A stretch of 64,000 bases of DNA from Tous-C4FEB sp044356555 (GTDB taxonomy: Bacteria; Verrucomicrobiota; Verrucomicrobiia; Opitutales; Opitutaceae), in the NCBI GenBank assembly GCA_044356555.1, contig JBIKWB010000001.1, positions 1-64,000 of the forward strand, given 5' to 3'. The notes under the pieces were generated by a model. The model saw nothing but the letters and a program-made list of their open reading frames with translations. It was not told where the DNA came from and searched no databases. Within the stretch, counting starts at the first letter, position 1. The number at the start of each line of letters is the position of its first letter. This document shows positions 42,754 to 51,079 of this stretch, piece after piece. Position numbers and translations under genes: made by a program.

Positions 42754-44403
42754 ATGAAAACCCTCCCGACCTGCCGCGCGCTCCTCGCCCTGGTACTCTC
42801 CACCGCCGCACTCGCCGCCGCGCCGACCGATTCAAAAATTACCGCCGCCACCGTTTACCTCGACCGCGCCGTCGTCACTCGCACCGCCACCGCCGAGCTC
42901 GTCCCCGGCGTGCAGGAGCTTACCTTCACCGGCCTCCCCGCCGGCCTCGTCGAACAGTCCCTCCAAGTCTCCGGCCGCGGCACCGCCACCGCCACGATTC
43001 TCGACGTGAGCACCCGTCAAGTCTTCGTCGAAGCCACCCCCGATGCCCGCGTAAAGACCCTCGAAGACGAGCTCACCGCTCTGCTGAAACAACGCCGCAC
43101 CCTCGACGACCGCGGCAAGCTCCTCCAAAGCCAGCTCGCCTCCTACGCCCTGGTCGAGGCCGCCCTGCTTTCGCCGCCGGCCAAAGACGCCCCGCGCCCC
43201 ACCCTCGCCGAGCTGACGGCCACTCTCGCCTTCCTCAACGAGCAGCGCACCAAAACCACCGCGGACCAAGCCGCCTTCGATGACTCCCGCGAGATCCTCG
43301 CCCCGAAGATCGCCGCCGCCGAGGCGCGCCTCAACGAACTCCGCGGTTCCAAGCAGGGCCGCGCCACCAAGAGCGTCACCGTGCGCGTCAACACCTCCGC
43401 CGCTGGCCGCCTCGACCTCACGCTCAGCTACGCGGTCCCCGGCGCGAGTTGGACTCCCGCCTACGACGCCCGCGTCACCACCGCCGATCGCGCCGTCGAA
43501 CTCGGCTACTTCGGCGTCGTCCGCCAAAACACCGGCGAAGACTGGCGCGACGTCGCCCTCACGTTGTCCACCGCCCGTCCCTCACTCGGCGGCGGCCCCG
43601 CACCGCTTACCTCGTGGACGCTTGATGTCTTCACACCGCGTTTGCCGGTGGTCTTCGGTGAACGCCGCGAGTCAGGCGCCGTCTCCGCGTCGGCCGACGC
43701 GCTCAACCAAGTATCGTTCGCCATGAAGGCCGCCGCGCCCGCCGAGCGGGCCGCCGAAGTCGCCCAAGCCACCGTCGAAACTTCCGCCACCAGCGCCACC
43801 TTCCGCATCGCCGCGCCCGCGACCATCGCCAGCGACAACGCCCCGCAAAAAGTCGCCGTCACCACCGCCAAGCTCGCGGCCGCCGCCGAATACCTCGCGA
43901 TCCCGAAGCGCCTCGCCGCCGCCTTCCTCACCGCGCACGTCACCAACACCTCCGACTTCCCCTTCCTCGCCGGCGCGCTGAACGTTTTCCTCGACGGCAC
44001 CTTCGTCGCCGCCAGCCAACTCCGCGCCGTGCAGCCCGGCGAGAAATTTGACCTCGCCCTCGGCGCCGACGAGGGCATCGCCCTCAAGCGCACCCTCGTC
44101 AAACGCTTCGCCGAAGACACCGGCCTCACCAACGGCGGCCGCCGCGTCACCTACGAGTTTCTCCTCGTCGTGCAGAACAACAAAAAAACCGCCGAGCGCA
44201 TCGCGCTCCACGATCAATTGCCCGTCTCCCGCAACGAAAAGATCGTGGTCAAACACCTCGCCCCCGATCCCAAAGACCTGAAGCCCGACGCCGAAGGCCT
44301 GCTCAAGTGGACCCTCGACCTCAAACCCGGCGAGAAACGCGAGATCGCCCTGAAGTTCAGCATCGACCACCCCGCCGACATAAACGTGAGCGGCCTGCAG
44401 TAA
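42754..44403 (+). CDS. DUF4139 / mucoidy-inhibitor-type exported protein
   Basis: A 549-residue protein with signal peptide (LLALVLSTAALAAA). The N-terminal DUF4140 domain begins ITAATVYLDRAVVTRTAT, a central coiled-coil (about 100-200, Leu/Lys/Glu-rich helices) follows, and the C-terminal DUF4139 domain holds LTLSYAVPGASWTPAYDARV and LGYFGVVRQNTGEDW near its start. Family members are called mucoidy inhibitor MuiA homologues in some annotations; the molecular role is unknown. ATG 42754 is used because it starts the signal; the open frame extends upstream over non-coding DNA. It stands alone. Confidence 0.88.
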   Translation: MKTLPTCRALLALVLSTAALAAAPTDSKITAATVYLDRAVVTRTATAELVPGVQELTFTGLPAGLVEQSLQVSGRGTATATILDVSTRQVFVEATPDARVKTLEDELTALLKQRRTLDDRGKLLQSQLASYALVEAALLSPPAKDAPRPTLAELTATLAFLNEQRTKTTADQAAFDDSREILAPKIAAAEARLNELRGSKQGRATKSVTVRVNTSAAGRLDLTLSYAVPGASWTPAYDARVTTADRAVELGYFGVVRQNTGEDWRDVALTLSTARPSLGGGPAPLTSWTLDVFTPRLPVVFGERRESGAVSASADALNQVSFAMKAAAPAERAAEVAQATVETSATSATFRIAAPATIASDNAPQKVAVTTAKLAAAAEYLAIPKRLAAAFLTAHVTNTSDFPFLAGALNVFLDGTFVAASQLRAVQPGEKFDLALGADEGIALKRTLVKRFAEDTGLTNGGRRVTYEFLLVVQNNKKTAERIALHDQLPVSRNEKIVVKHLAPDPKDLKPDAEGLLKWTLDLKPGEKREIALKFSIDHPADINVSGLQ

Positions 44404-44416
44404 AGGGGCCGCGCAA

Positions 44417-44437
44417 GCCGCTCGGAAATAGAGCGGC
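44417..44437 (+). terminator. weak hairpin after the DUF4139 gene
   Basis: gccgctc (44417-44423) pairs with gagcggc (44431-44437) across a 7-nt loop, 14 bp beyond the stop. There is no T-run. The remaining gap to 44666 holds no gene. Confidence 0.35.
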
Positions 44438-44666
44438 CCGCTCCTGTCGCGCCCGAGCCGGTAGACCCGCCCGGTAGTCAGGTTCTGGCCCTGCTTCCTC
44501 GGGCATCCGACCACCGGTCGGTTCTGCAATCCCGCACGACAGAAGCCCGCTCGTTTCCCCGCGTTTCGCTTCGCCCGAAAAGTCGACCGGCCCGGCACCG
44601 GCCGCACCACCGCCCGTCGCTTCGCCCGCACCGCTGGGCTCAATCATCCGATAACCTTTGCGAGAT

Positions 44667-44972
44667 TCACGCGGAGAGCGGTTCGACCTCGGCTTCGAGG
44701 CGGCGGCCAAGCGCGGCGCGAGTTCGCTCCAAATCATAGGCTTGTTGGAGATTAAGCCAAAAACGTTCGCCGGTGCCAAAGAAGCGGCCAAGCCGGAGGG
44801 CTGTGTCGGCGGTGATCGCGCGGCGGCCCTTGGTGATTTCGGTAAGCCGTGAGGCCGGAATGCCCGTGCGCTGACTCACTTGATAGCAGGACAGCTCGTG
44901 AGGCACGATCCATTCCTCCAACAAAATCTCTCCGGGTGTAATATCGGAAACAATCGGCAATTTGCTTTTCAT
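44667..44972 (-). CDS. higA: HigA-family antitoxin
   Basis: A 101-residue Xre-type helix-turn-helix protein of the HigA addiction-module family: ITPGEILLEEWIVPHELSCY, helix-turn-helix YQVSQRTGIPASRLTEITKG, RRAITADTALRLGRFFGTG and FWLNLQQAYDLE. It neutralises HigB and represses its own operon. It starts 33 bp after the higB stop, in the toxin-first order typical of higBA. Confidence 0.93.
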   Translation of the reverse strand: MKSKLPIVSDITPGEILLEEWIVPHELSCYQVSQRTGIPASRLTEITKGRRAITADTALRLGRFFGTGERFWLNLQQAYDLERTRAALGRRLEAEVEPLSA

Positions 44973-45005
44973 GTTGGAGGATCGTTTCGGGACGGACGAA
45001 AGATC

Positions 45006-45287
45006 TTAATGGTAATCTACGATTTCAACTTCGTGGGCGTCTTCGCCTGCCCAGCGAAAGCAGAGACGCCACTGATCGTTGATGCGGATGCTGTGCTGGC
45101 CGCGTCGACTGCCTTTAAGTGCCTCCAAGCGGTTGCCGGGAGGTAGCCGCATGATGTCGAGTCGGTCGCTGGCATCGAGTTGGAGGAGTTTACGTCGGGC
45201 GGTGCGCTGAATGTCGGGTGGCAGGTGACGCGAAGCTGATCCGGCAAAGGGCTTTTCGGTTTCTGTGTCGGCGAAACCCTTAATCAA
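45006..45287 (-). CDS. higB: HigB-family toxin
   Basis: A 93-residue RelE-superfamily mRNA interferase of the HigB type: MIKGFADTETEKPF, IQRTARRKLLQLDAS, the core LPPGNRLEALKGSRRGQHSI and RINDQWRLCFRW, ending EVEIVDYH. The terminal His and the Arg-rich core match ribosome-dependent RNases of this family. The start is a TTG, since no in-frame ATG precedes the conserved N-terminus; this would limit toxin synthesis. Confidence 0.92.
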   Translation of the reverse strand: MIKGFADTETEKPFAGSASRHLPPDIQRTARRKLLQLDASDRLDIMRLPPGNRLEALKGSRRGQHSIRINDQWRLCFRWAGEDAHEVEIVDYH

Positions 45288-45330
45288 ATGAAAAAAATTT
45301 GCCCGATCAGCCGAGACCGTAAGCCGAATA

Positions 45331-45347
45331 ATTACGTGAGGCGTAAT
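45331..45347. promoter_or_regulatory. candidate HigA operator
   Basis: attacg (45331-45336) and cgtaat (45342-45347) form a perfect inverted repeat with a 5-bp centre, 43 bp upstream of higB. HigA dimers bind A/T-containing palindromes in this position. The local AT-richness (aaaaaaatttg at 45291-45302) suits the higBA promoter. Confidence 0.45.
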
Positions 45348-45365
45348 ACGAGCATCACGGCAACA

Positions 45366-45388
45366 AGGGCGCGCACGAGCCGCGCCCC
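45366..45388. repeat. GC hairpin of the AACAAGGGCGCG family
   Basis: gggcgcg (45367-45373) pairs with cgcgccc (45381-45387). The lead-in aacaagggcgcg (45363-45374) is identical to 35948-35959, where it forms a longer perfect hairpin. It sits between divergent higB and the TIM-barrel gene, so it is not at a gene end here. Confidence 0.5.
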
Positions 45389-45481
45389 TGCTTTGTGCAG
45401 AGAACTGGGATGCGCCCGAATCTGTTCACCTCCGTGAGGAAGGCTTGAATCGGGCGATGGTTTGGGCGCGAAGTAGCGGGG

Positions 45482-46393
45482 ATGAAAACGACCCCGACTG
45501 CGCCCGGCCTGAAATCTAAATTATCCCGTCGCGATCTTCTGCGGGGAGCGGCGGCGTTGGCGGCGGGTCTCACGGCCGGGGCCGCAACCGGCCGCGCCGC
45601 CGAGGCGGAGCTCTATCGCACGAAAAACGGCCGGGTTCTGCAATCGGTAGTCCCGTGGTGCTTCCGGCCGATGACGCTGGAGGAGTTGTGCACGGTGGCC
45701 GTGCGCCTGGGAATTCCCTCGGTCGAACTGACCACACCCAACAACTTTCCCCTGCTCAAGAAGCACGGCCTCGTGTGTGCGCTGACGGGCAGCCACGGTT
45801 TCGCGAAGGGCTTTGCCCACGTCGAGGAGCACGCGGAGTGCCTCAAAGTACTGCGCGAGCGGATCGACGCCACGGCGGCCGCGGGGTTTCCGGCGGTGAT
45901 CACCTTTTCCGGGTTTCGGCGCGGGCTATCCGATGAAGCCGGCACCAAGAACATGGTCGAGGGCCTGAAGAAGATCGCCGGCTACGCGGAGGAGAAAAAA
46001 GTGACGGTCTGCCTCGAAATGTTGAACTCAAAGGTGCGCGAGGAGATGAAGGGGCACCCCGACTATTTCTGCGACGACATCGACCGCTCCGTGGAGATTT
46101 GCCGACTCGTCGGATCGGAGCGCGTGAAAGTGCTCTTCGACATTTATCACGTGCAGATCATGCACGGCGACGTGATCCGGCGGATTCAACAGCACAAAGA
46201 TTGGATCGGCCACTACCACACGGCGGGCGTCCCCGGGCGCAACGAAATCGACGGGACGCAGGAGATAAACTACGGCCCGATCATGCAGGCGATCGTCAAC
46301 ACAGGCTACCGCGGCTACGTCGGCCAAGAGTTCATTCCCCTGCGCGACAAGGTGACCTCATTAAGCGAAGCCGTGCGGATCTGCGACGTGTAA
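45482..46393 (+). CDS. Tat-exported sugar phosphate isomerase/epimerase-type TIM barrel
   Basis: A 303-residue protein with a twin-arginine signal (SRRDLLRGAAALAAG) followed by an AP-endonuclease-2-like TIM barrel similar to hydroxypyruvate isomerase. Visible ligand strands are ITFSGFRRG, VCLEMLNSK (metal Glu), KVLFDIYHVQIMHGD (Asp, His), GHYHTAGVPGRNEIDG (His) and YVGQEFIP (Glu). The chemistry is probably sugar isomerisation or epimerisation; the substrate is unknown. Export by Tat with folded metal site is common for Verrucomicrobiota relatives. It stands alone. Confidence 0.85.
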   Translation: MKTTPTAPGLKSKLSRRDLLRGAAALAAGLTAGAATGRAAEAELYRTKNGRVLQSVVPWCFRPMTLEELCTVAVRLGIPSVELTTPNNFPLLKKHGLVCALTGSHGFAKGFAHVEEHAECLKVLRERIDATAAAGFPAVITFSGFRRGLSDEAGTKNMVEGLKKIAGYAEEKKVTVCLEMLNSKVREEMKGHPDYFCDDIDRSVEICRLVGSERVKVLFDIYHVQIMHGDVIRRIQQHKDWIGHYHTAGVPGRNEIDGTQEINYGPIMQAIVNTGYRGYVGQEFIPLRDKVTSLSEAVRICDV

Positions 46394-46426
46394 GGATCGG
46401 CTGCCGCCACAGAAACGGCGCACGCT

Positions 46427-47647
46427 TTAGCCCGCCGCCTTCACTCGCTCCCAAAAGGGAAAATACCCGCGCCCCGCGTGCGGGAAAAGCTCGGTATCCC
46501 AAGCCCGCCGCCGCCAGGTCAGCGCAATTCTCGCCGCGCCCAACGCTCGCTCGGCCGCGAGCCCCTCGTCGAGCCACGGCCCGATGCACGGCCGATACGC
46601 GACCACGCGCCGCAGGCCCTGCGTCTTCGCCCACTCCACCAGCTCCGCCGCAAGGTCGTCCGTCGCTCCGCCCATCACGACCGCCCCGAAGTGCGCTCCG
46701 GCCCGCGTCGCGCCGTCGCCGAGCGCGGCTCGCGTCCACCCGGCCACGCCCTCACCCCAGCCGGCGCGCGCCGCGATTCCCGTCGGCCACGCCGCGTTGA
46801 CCGACGCAATGTTCTCTCCCGCCAGTTCGCCAATTTCCACCGCGAGGTCCTCGGCGTGAAGCCAGAGTCCCACACGTTCTCCTGTCCCACCCGCCGCCGC
46901 CGCGGCACTCCACAAACCGTCCTCGGTCCACGCCGCCACCTTGGGCAGCGGTTCCTCCGTGATCGCAAACGCGGCGGGCGCGAGCTGTCCCGCCGCCGGC
47001 GCGCACCGGCCTTCGGTGTAATGCGCGATGTTGTCGGCGCGCGCCACATAGGTTTTCCCCGCCGTCTGGAGCCCCGCGACCCAGCGCCACGAGAGCGTGT
47101 TGCTCGCCGCGTCCCCATCGAGCAGGTGTTCAAAAAAGAACGCCGCGCCCAGCTCCCACGGCATCCGCAGCGTGAAAATCCAGATCGAGGCGAACCACAT
47201 CCGGGCGTGGTTGTGGAGGTAGCCCGTCGCCACCAGCTCGCGCGCCCAATCGTCGAAGCCCGCAATCCCGGTGCGCCCGGTGATCGCCGCCTCCCACGCG
47301 CTTCGCCGCTCACCCCGCAATCCGTCGCGCAGGCGCGGCACCGCCTCCGTCCACCGCGTCCACGCGGCGGGGCGCTGCTCCAGCCAGCCCTTCCAATACG
47401 TGCGCCAGTAAACCTCCTGCACAAATTTTTCGACGGCGGGAAACGTCCATTGCGCCCGCACCGCCGCCACGACTTCGCACTCCAGCAGCAGTCGCTTCTG
47501 CAACCACGGCGAGAGCCGCGCGACGTGATCGTTTCCCGGCCGCACAAAATTCCGCTCCGCCGCATAGCGTCCCGCCGCCGGCAAAAACTCCGCCAGCCGC
47601 GCCTGCGCCGCCGTCCGCGTGGGCTCAAAAGCAATCAGGTGACTCAT
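46427..47647 (-). CDS. photolyase/cryptochrome-like FAD protein with apparent domain permutation
   Basis: This 406-residue protein begins directly with the FAD-binding half of photolyases: ARLSPWLQKRLL (about 43-54), FVQEVYWRTYWKGW (75-88), GIAGFDDWARELVATGYLHNHARMWFAS split over 127-153, LLDGDAASNTLSWRWVAG (175-192). The expected N-terminal alpha/beta antenna domain is missing there. Instead residues about 255-406 look like that domain placed at the C-terminus (GLWLHAEDLAV, VAYRPCIGPW, then LTWRRRAWDTELFPHAGRGYFPFWERV). A role in DNA repair or blue-light sensing is inferred. ATG 47647 is preferred over a TTG at 47659. It stands alone, convergent with the TIM-barrel gene. Confidence 0.75.
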   Translation of the reverse strand: MSHLIAFEPTRTAAQARLAEFLPAAGRYAAERNFVRPGNDHVARLSPWLQKRLLLECEVVAAVRAQWTFPAVEKFVQEVYWRTYWKGWLEQRPAAWTRWTEAVPRLRDGLRGERRSAWEAAITGRTGIAGFDDWARELVATGYLHNHARMWFASIWIFTLRMPWELGAAFFFEHLLDGDAASNTLSWRWVAGLQTAGKTYVARADNIAHYTEGRCAPAAGQLAPAAFAITEEPLPKVAAWTEDGLWSAAAAAGGTGERVGLWLHAEDLAVEIGELAGENIASVNAAWPTGIAARAGWGEGVAGWTRAALGDGATRAGAHFGAVVMGGATDDLAAELVEWAKTQGLRRVVAYRPCIGPWLDEGLAAERALGAARIALTWRRRAWDTELFPHAGRGYFPFWERVKAAG

Positions 47648-47757
47648 GCGCTCATGCAACCCCGCCCCTCGCTCCGCGCAACCCGCCGGCGCTCTTTTGC
47701 CCCAAAACCAGTCGCCGGCTTGCGAAAGCCGCCCGACTCCGTTTTGGTTCTCACGCC

Positions 47758-48270
47758 ATGAAACTCCGCCACCTCCTCGTGTTATCCTCCCTCCTCGCCA
47801 TGTTTACCTCCGCCGCTTCCGCCGCTCCCCTCAAGGTCGGCGACGCCGCTCCCGTCGCGTCTGCCACCACCGATGCCGGTGCCACGCTCAACCTCGCCGA
47901 CGTCTACGCCAAAAACGCCTACACGCTCGTGTGGTTTTATCCCAAAGCGCTCACCGGTGGCTGCACGAAGCAGGGCTGCTCCCTCCGTGATGCCAACGCC
48001 GAGCTCGCCGCCAAAGGCGTCGCGATCATCGGCGTCAGCACCGACACCGTCGAAAAACAAAAAGAGTTCAAAGACGTGAACAAATTCGCCTTCACGCTGC
48101 TCGCCGACACCGACAAGAAAGTCCTCAAGGCCTTTGGCCAGGAGCCGCTCATGTTCGCCAGCCGCGAGGCCTACCTGATCAAGGGCGGCAAGATCGTCTA
48201 CAAGGACACCGGTATCACCTCGAAGCAGGCCGAGAACGTCCTTGCCTTCCTCGCCACGCAGAAGAGCTGA
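47758..48270 (+). CDS. exported peroxiredoxin of the BCP/PrxQ type
   Basis: A 170-residue thioredoxin-fold peroxidase with a signal peptide (MKLRHLLVLSSLLAMFTSAASA). The peroxidatic Cys is C69 and the resolving Cys C74 in LTGGCTKQGCSLRD, the C-x4-C spacing of BCP/PrxQ; VWFYPKA precedes it. VSTDTVEKQKEF and AYLIKGGKIVYKD complete the fold. It detoxifies hydroperoxides outside the cytoplasm using a thiol partner. A strong terminator follows at 48302-48328. Confidence 0.92.
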   Translation: MKLRHLLVLSSLLAMFTSAASAAPLKVGDAAPVASATTDAGATLNLADVYAKNAYTLVWFYPKALTGGCTKQGCSLRDANAELAAKGVAIIGVSTDTVEKQKEFKDVNKFAFTLLADTDKKVLKAFGQEPLMFASREAYLIKGGKIVYKDTGITSKQAENVLAFLATQKS

Positions 48271-48301
48271 GCGACCGATCTTCGAATCGCCGCGTTTACC
48301 G

Positions 48302-48328
48302 AGCCCGTCGTCACGACGGGCTTTTTTT
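48302..48328 (+). terminator. intrinsic terminator of the peroxiredoxin gene
   Basis: agcccgtcg and cgacgggct form a perfect 9-bp stem with a 3-nt loop, followed by a run of seven T, about 30 bp after the stop. It is one of the two textbook intrinsic terminators in the window. Confidence 0.9.
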
Positions 48329-48456
48329 GCGCCTGAGCCCGCCGCAGCCGAACCGGCCCTGCGGCAGCGTCAGGGCAATAACTGCCGCAGGTGTCGCAAA
48401 ATGCGGGGAGCCCCGGGAACGAAACTGTGGCATGCTCTGTTTCCAACCCGCTCCCC

Positions 48457-48861
48457 ATGAAGACCACCCCTCCGCTACCCGATTCGCTCCAGCCGCATCG
48501 CTGGGCTTGGCACCTGCGCACGTTGACCCGCTTGCGCGCCCGCCTCACCGGCGAGGTCGCCGAGCACCTTCATGAGACCCTGACTCCGGTGCGCGGCAAC
48601 AATGACGACTTTGCCGATGTCGCCCGCGAAACGAGCGAGCATGAGCTGCTCTACGCCGAAATGGCCGCCGAAGGCGACCAACTCGCCGAGGTCGAAGCCG
48701 CCCTGGAGCGATTGCGCCTCGGCACCTATGGCATTTGCGCCGAAACCGGCGAGCCGATCGACCCCGAGCGCCTCCGGGCGATTCCGTGGACCCGTTTTTG
48801 TCTGGTCGCCGCCCAACGCCGGGAAACCGCCCGGCCCCACCCTCGCTCCAAAACTCTATGA
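48457..48861 (+). CDS. DksA/TraR-type protein lacking half of its zinc ligands
   Basis: A 134-residue DksA-superfamily protein with an N-terminal coiled coil (about 18-85) and C-terminal finger region YGICAETGEPIDPERL then IPWTRFCLVAAQRRE. In canonical DksA the finger is C-x2-C...C-x2-C; here only C94 and C115 remain, the partners being T97 and A118, so zinc cannot be bound in the usual way. DksA proteins act in the RNA polymerase secondary channel and work with ppGpp; Cys-poor variants exist. ATG 48457 is chosen; the stop overlaps the next ATG by 4 bp. Confidence 0.85.
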   Translation: MKTTPPLPDSLQPHRWAWHLRTLTRLRARLTGEVAEHLHETLTPVRGNNDDFADVARETSEHELLYAEMAAEGDQLAEVEAALERLRLGTYGICAETGEPIDPERLRAIPWTRFCLVAAQRRETARPHPRSKTL

Positions 48862-49280
48862 CCAACCTCGAACAAATCACCTTTCGCCACATGGACCCGT
48901 CGCCCGCCGTGGCGGAGCGCGTCGCGACCCACGTCGCAAAACTTCGCCAGCATTTTCCCCAGTTGGGCTCTTGCCGCGTGGTGATCGAAGCACCCCACCA
49001 CCATCGCCAGCGCGGTCCGGCGTTTCACGTGCAACTGGATCTGCGCCTTCCCGGCGCGGAGATCGTGGTGAAACACGAGCCGAACGAACGCCAACTGCTC
49101 GCGGAAAGCGCCGCCGCCAGCGTGCACAAAAGCACCGAAGTCGATTCGACGCACAAAGACGCTTACATCGCGTTGCATGACGCCTTCGACATCGCCCATC
49201 GGCGCTTGGAAGATCACGTTCGCCGCGAACGCCAGAGCAGCCTACGCGAGTCGGCCTCCGACAAACCCGGCGCAGATTGA
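48858..49280 (+). CDS. HPF/RaiA-type ribosome hibernation factor
   Basis: A 140-residue protein with the S30AE fold: MTNLEQITFRHMDPSPAVAERV, GSCRVVIEAPHHHRQRGPAFHVQL, then DLRLPGAEIVVKH and DAYIALHDAFDIAHRRLED. This is the short form without the long-HPF C-terminal dimerisation domain. It is translationally coupled (ATGA) to the DksA-like gene, so transcription control and ribosome protection are co-expressed, fitting a starvation response. Confidence 0.85.
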   Translation: MTNLEQITFRHMDPSPAVAERVATHVAKLRQHFPQLGSCRVVIEAPHHHRQRGPAFHVQLDLRLPGAEIVVKHEPNERQLLAESAAASVHKSTEVDSTHKDAYIALHDAFDIAHRRLEDHVRRERQSSLRESASDKPGAD

Positions 49281-49635
49281 TCGCGTGATCCGGCGTGCAT
49301 CCGGCGCACGGCGCCCCGGTTTTCGCAAGTTACGCAGCGCGATGCAGGGCTCTTTTCCTTACCTTGTTTTGTCGTGCGTTGAGCAATCTCAACCGCAACG
49401 CCGTCACTGCCGCGCTCGGCTCACTGAGGTGGATCTGCGGCTCTCGCCCGATCGCGACGGGCGCCAAAAGATCGCGGTAGCCAGCGACGGACCCGTCCCC
49501 GACTCACGGTGTTTTCTTTCGCGGTCCAAGGCTCGCCGCGCGCCTCCGGTTCGCCCGCCGACCGCCGGTAAACCGAGGGGAAATTTTCCATCGCGCCCGG
49601 ACCGCGCGCCGGTGCCGGCAACGCCCCGGCCGGCT
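49281..49635. other. gene-free spacer
   Basis: 355 bp between the HPF-like gene and the convergent CE15 gene. The open frames here are Arg/Pro-rich shadows with no family pattern. No terminator or named repeat was recognised. Confidence 0.45.
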
Positions 49636-50934
49636 TCAGCGTTTTGAAAAATGCCGGTCGGCAAATTCGAGGTAACGGGCCCAATCGTAGTCCGTGATGT
49701 CGTGCCCGCCCGTGCGCAGATGATAGGCCACCACGTCTCCCACCGGCCGGTCGGGGGCCGGCGGTTCAGCGCCGCCCACCCCGATTTTTCCAAACAAAGC
49801 ATACACCGGTCCCGCCTGGTGCGCGGACAAATACTCCCCTCTGGGATCAGCCCATTGGTCTTCGGTGGCGCTGGCCACGTAAAGCGGCCGGGGCGCGACC
49901 AACGCCAGCAGCGCATGTTGGTCAAACGGCAGGGCCGCCTCACGGTCGTTATAGGCCTTGAACGCCCCGCTGAACCAGTGGGGGAAAACCGTGTTGATTC
50001 GCTTCGTCGTCTCGCCAAACCCGCGCCGGGCCAACGCCGCCCCGCCTTCGCCCGAATTGTTGGAAATCACGAGCGCGAATCGCTCGTCCTGCGCTCCCGC
50101 CCACAGCGCCGCTTTGCCCAGCCGCGAGTGGCCGTGCACCGCGATTCGCCGCGCATCGATTTCTCCCGCCCCCACCAAATAGTCCGCGATCCGGCTCAGG
50201 CCCCACGCCCACGCCCCGACCGCGTTCCAATCCGACGCGCCCAGCTCCCCGGGAAACAACGCAGTCACCGAGTCGCGCCGCCCGTCCGCCCGGTCGGGAA
50301 AAATATCCCCGTAGTAAGCCGTCACCACCGCGTAGCCCCGGCCGACCACCTTCTCGACTTGCCAGCGTGAGGCCTCGACGCCCCGCGTCCGGTCCGTGGC
50401 GCGGTTTCCCACCACCCCTTTCTTCGGATCGTCCCGCACCCACGTCGTCGGTAACGCGATGCCCGGATCGGAGTGCACCGTGTGATTTCCGTTAAAGTTG
50501 AGCCCGACAAACGCCGGCACCGGTCCGCCCGCCTTTGCCGGCAGATACATCAGCACGTCCACGTGTCGTGTCACCCCGTTGCCCTCAAATACCAGCCGCA
50601 GTTGCTTCCGCCGCGCGAGTCCGTCCAGCGCCAACTCCTCCCGCACCTGCTCAACTCTCACCGCCACCTTGCCGGTCGGCGTCCGTCCATACATCTGGTC
50701 CGCAAACAATCCGAGCAGCTCGGGCCGGCGTCGGGTCTGCCAGGTCTTCACGTCGTTGACCTTCACGCTATCAAGCCCGGTCAACACGTCGGGCAACGTA
50801 TAGGCAGGCACCTTGGCTTCGTCGTAGTTAAATCCCGCGTGGCGCACCTCCGCGCCCTGCGCCGTGGCCGGCCCAACCAGCCAAGCAATCTGAACGAGGA
50901 TCGCGGAAAAAAACCACCGGCGACGAGTTTTCAT
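49636..50934 (-). CDS. CE15 glucuronoyl esterase paralogue with altered acid residue
   Basis: A 432-residue exported alpha/beta hydrolase, clearly paralogous to 19521-20813: nucleophile S270 in GHSRLGKAALWAGAQDERF, then SNNSGEGG, and His411 in TGGHDITDYDW. The canonical Glu position (23 residues after Ser) is Asn293; a Glu occurs at 296 and the alternative acid Asp359 (TEDQWADP) is kept. It probably still hydrolyses esters of glucuronoxylan using Asp359. The signal peptide begins at ATG 50934 (MKTRRRWFFSAILV); upstream codons lack signal character. It is divergent from the amidohydrolase. Confidence 0.87.
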   Translation of the reverse strand: MKTRRRWFFSAILVQIAWLVGPATAQGAEVRHAGFNYDEAKVPAYTLPDVLTGLDSVKVNDVKTWQTRRRPELLGLFADQMYGRTPTGKVAVRVEQVREELALDGLARRKQLRLVFEGNGVTRHVDVLMYLPAKAGGPVPAFVGLNFNGNHTVHSDPGIALPTTWVRDDPKKGVVGNRATDRTRGVEASRWQVEKVVGRGYAVVTAYYGDIFPDRADGRRDSVTALFPGELGASDWNAVGAWAWGLSRIADYLVGAGEIDARRIAVHGHSRLGKAALWAGAQDERFALVISNNSGEGGAALARRGFGETTKRINTVFPHWFSGAFKAYNDREAALPFDQHALLALVAPRPLYVASATEDQWADPRGEYLSAHQAGPVYALFGKIGVGGAEPPAPDRPVGDVVAYHLRTGGHDITDYDWARYLEFADRHFSKR

Positions 50935-51079
50935 GGCGCCAATGCCTGCCCCGGTCAGGCCGCGACCGCAAGCGGAGAGCATTTTTGCCGCGACGGTTTG
51001 ACCTCGGTCGCCCTCCCGCCGTAGTCGCTGGGACCGAAACTCCCGCCGTTCGCCCGACCGCTGCCCCAACTCATTTTTT

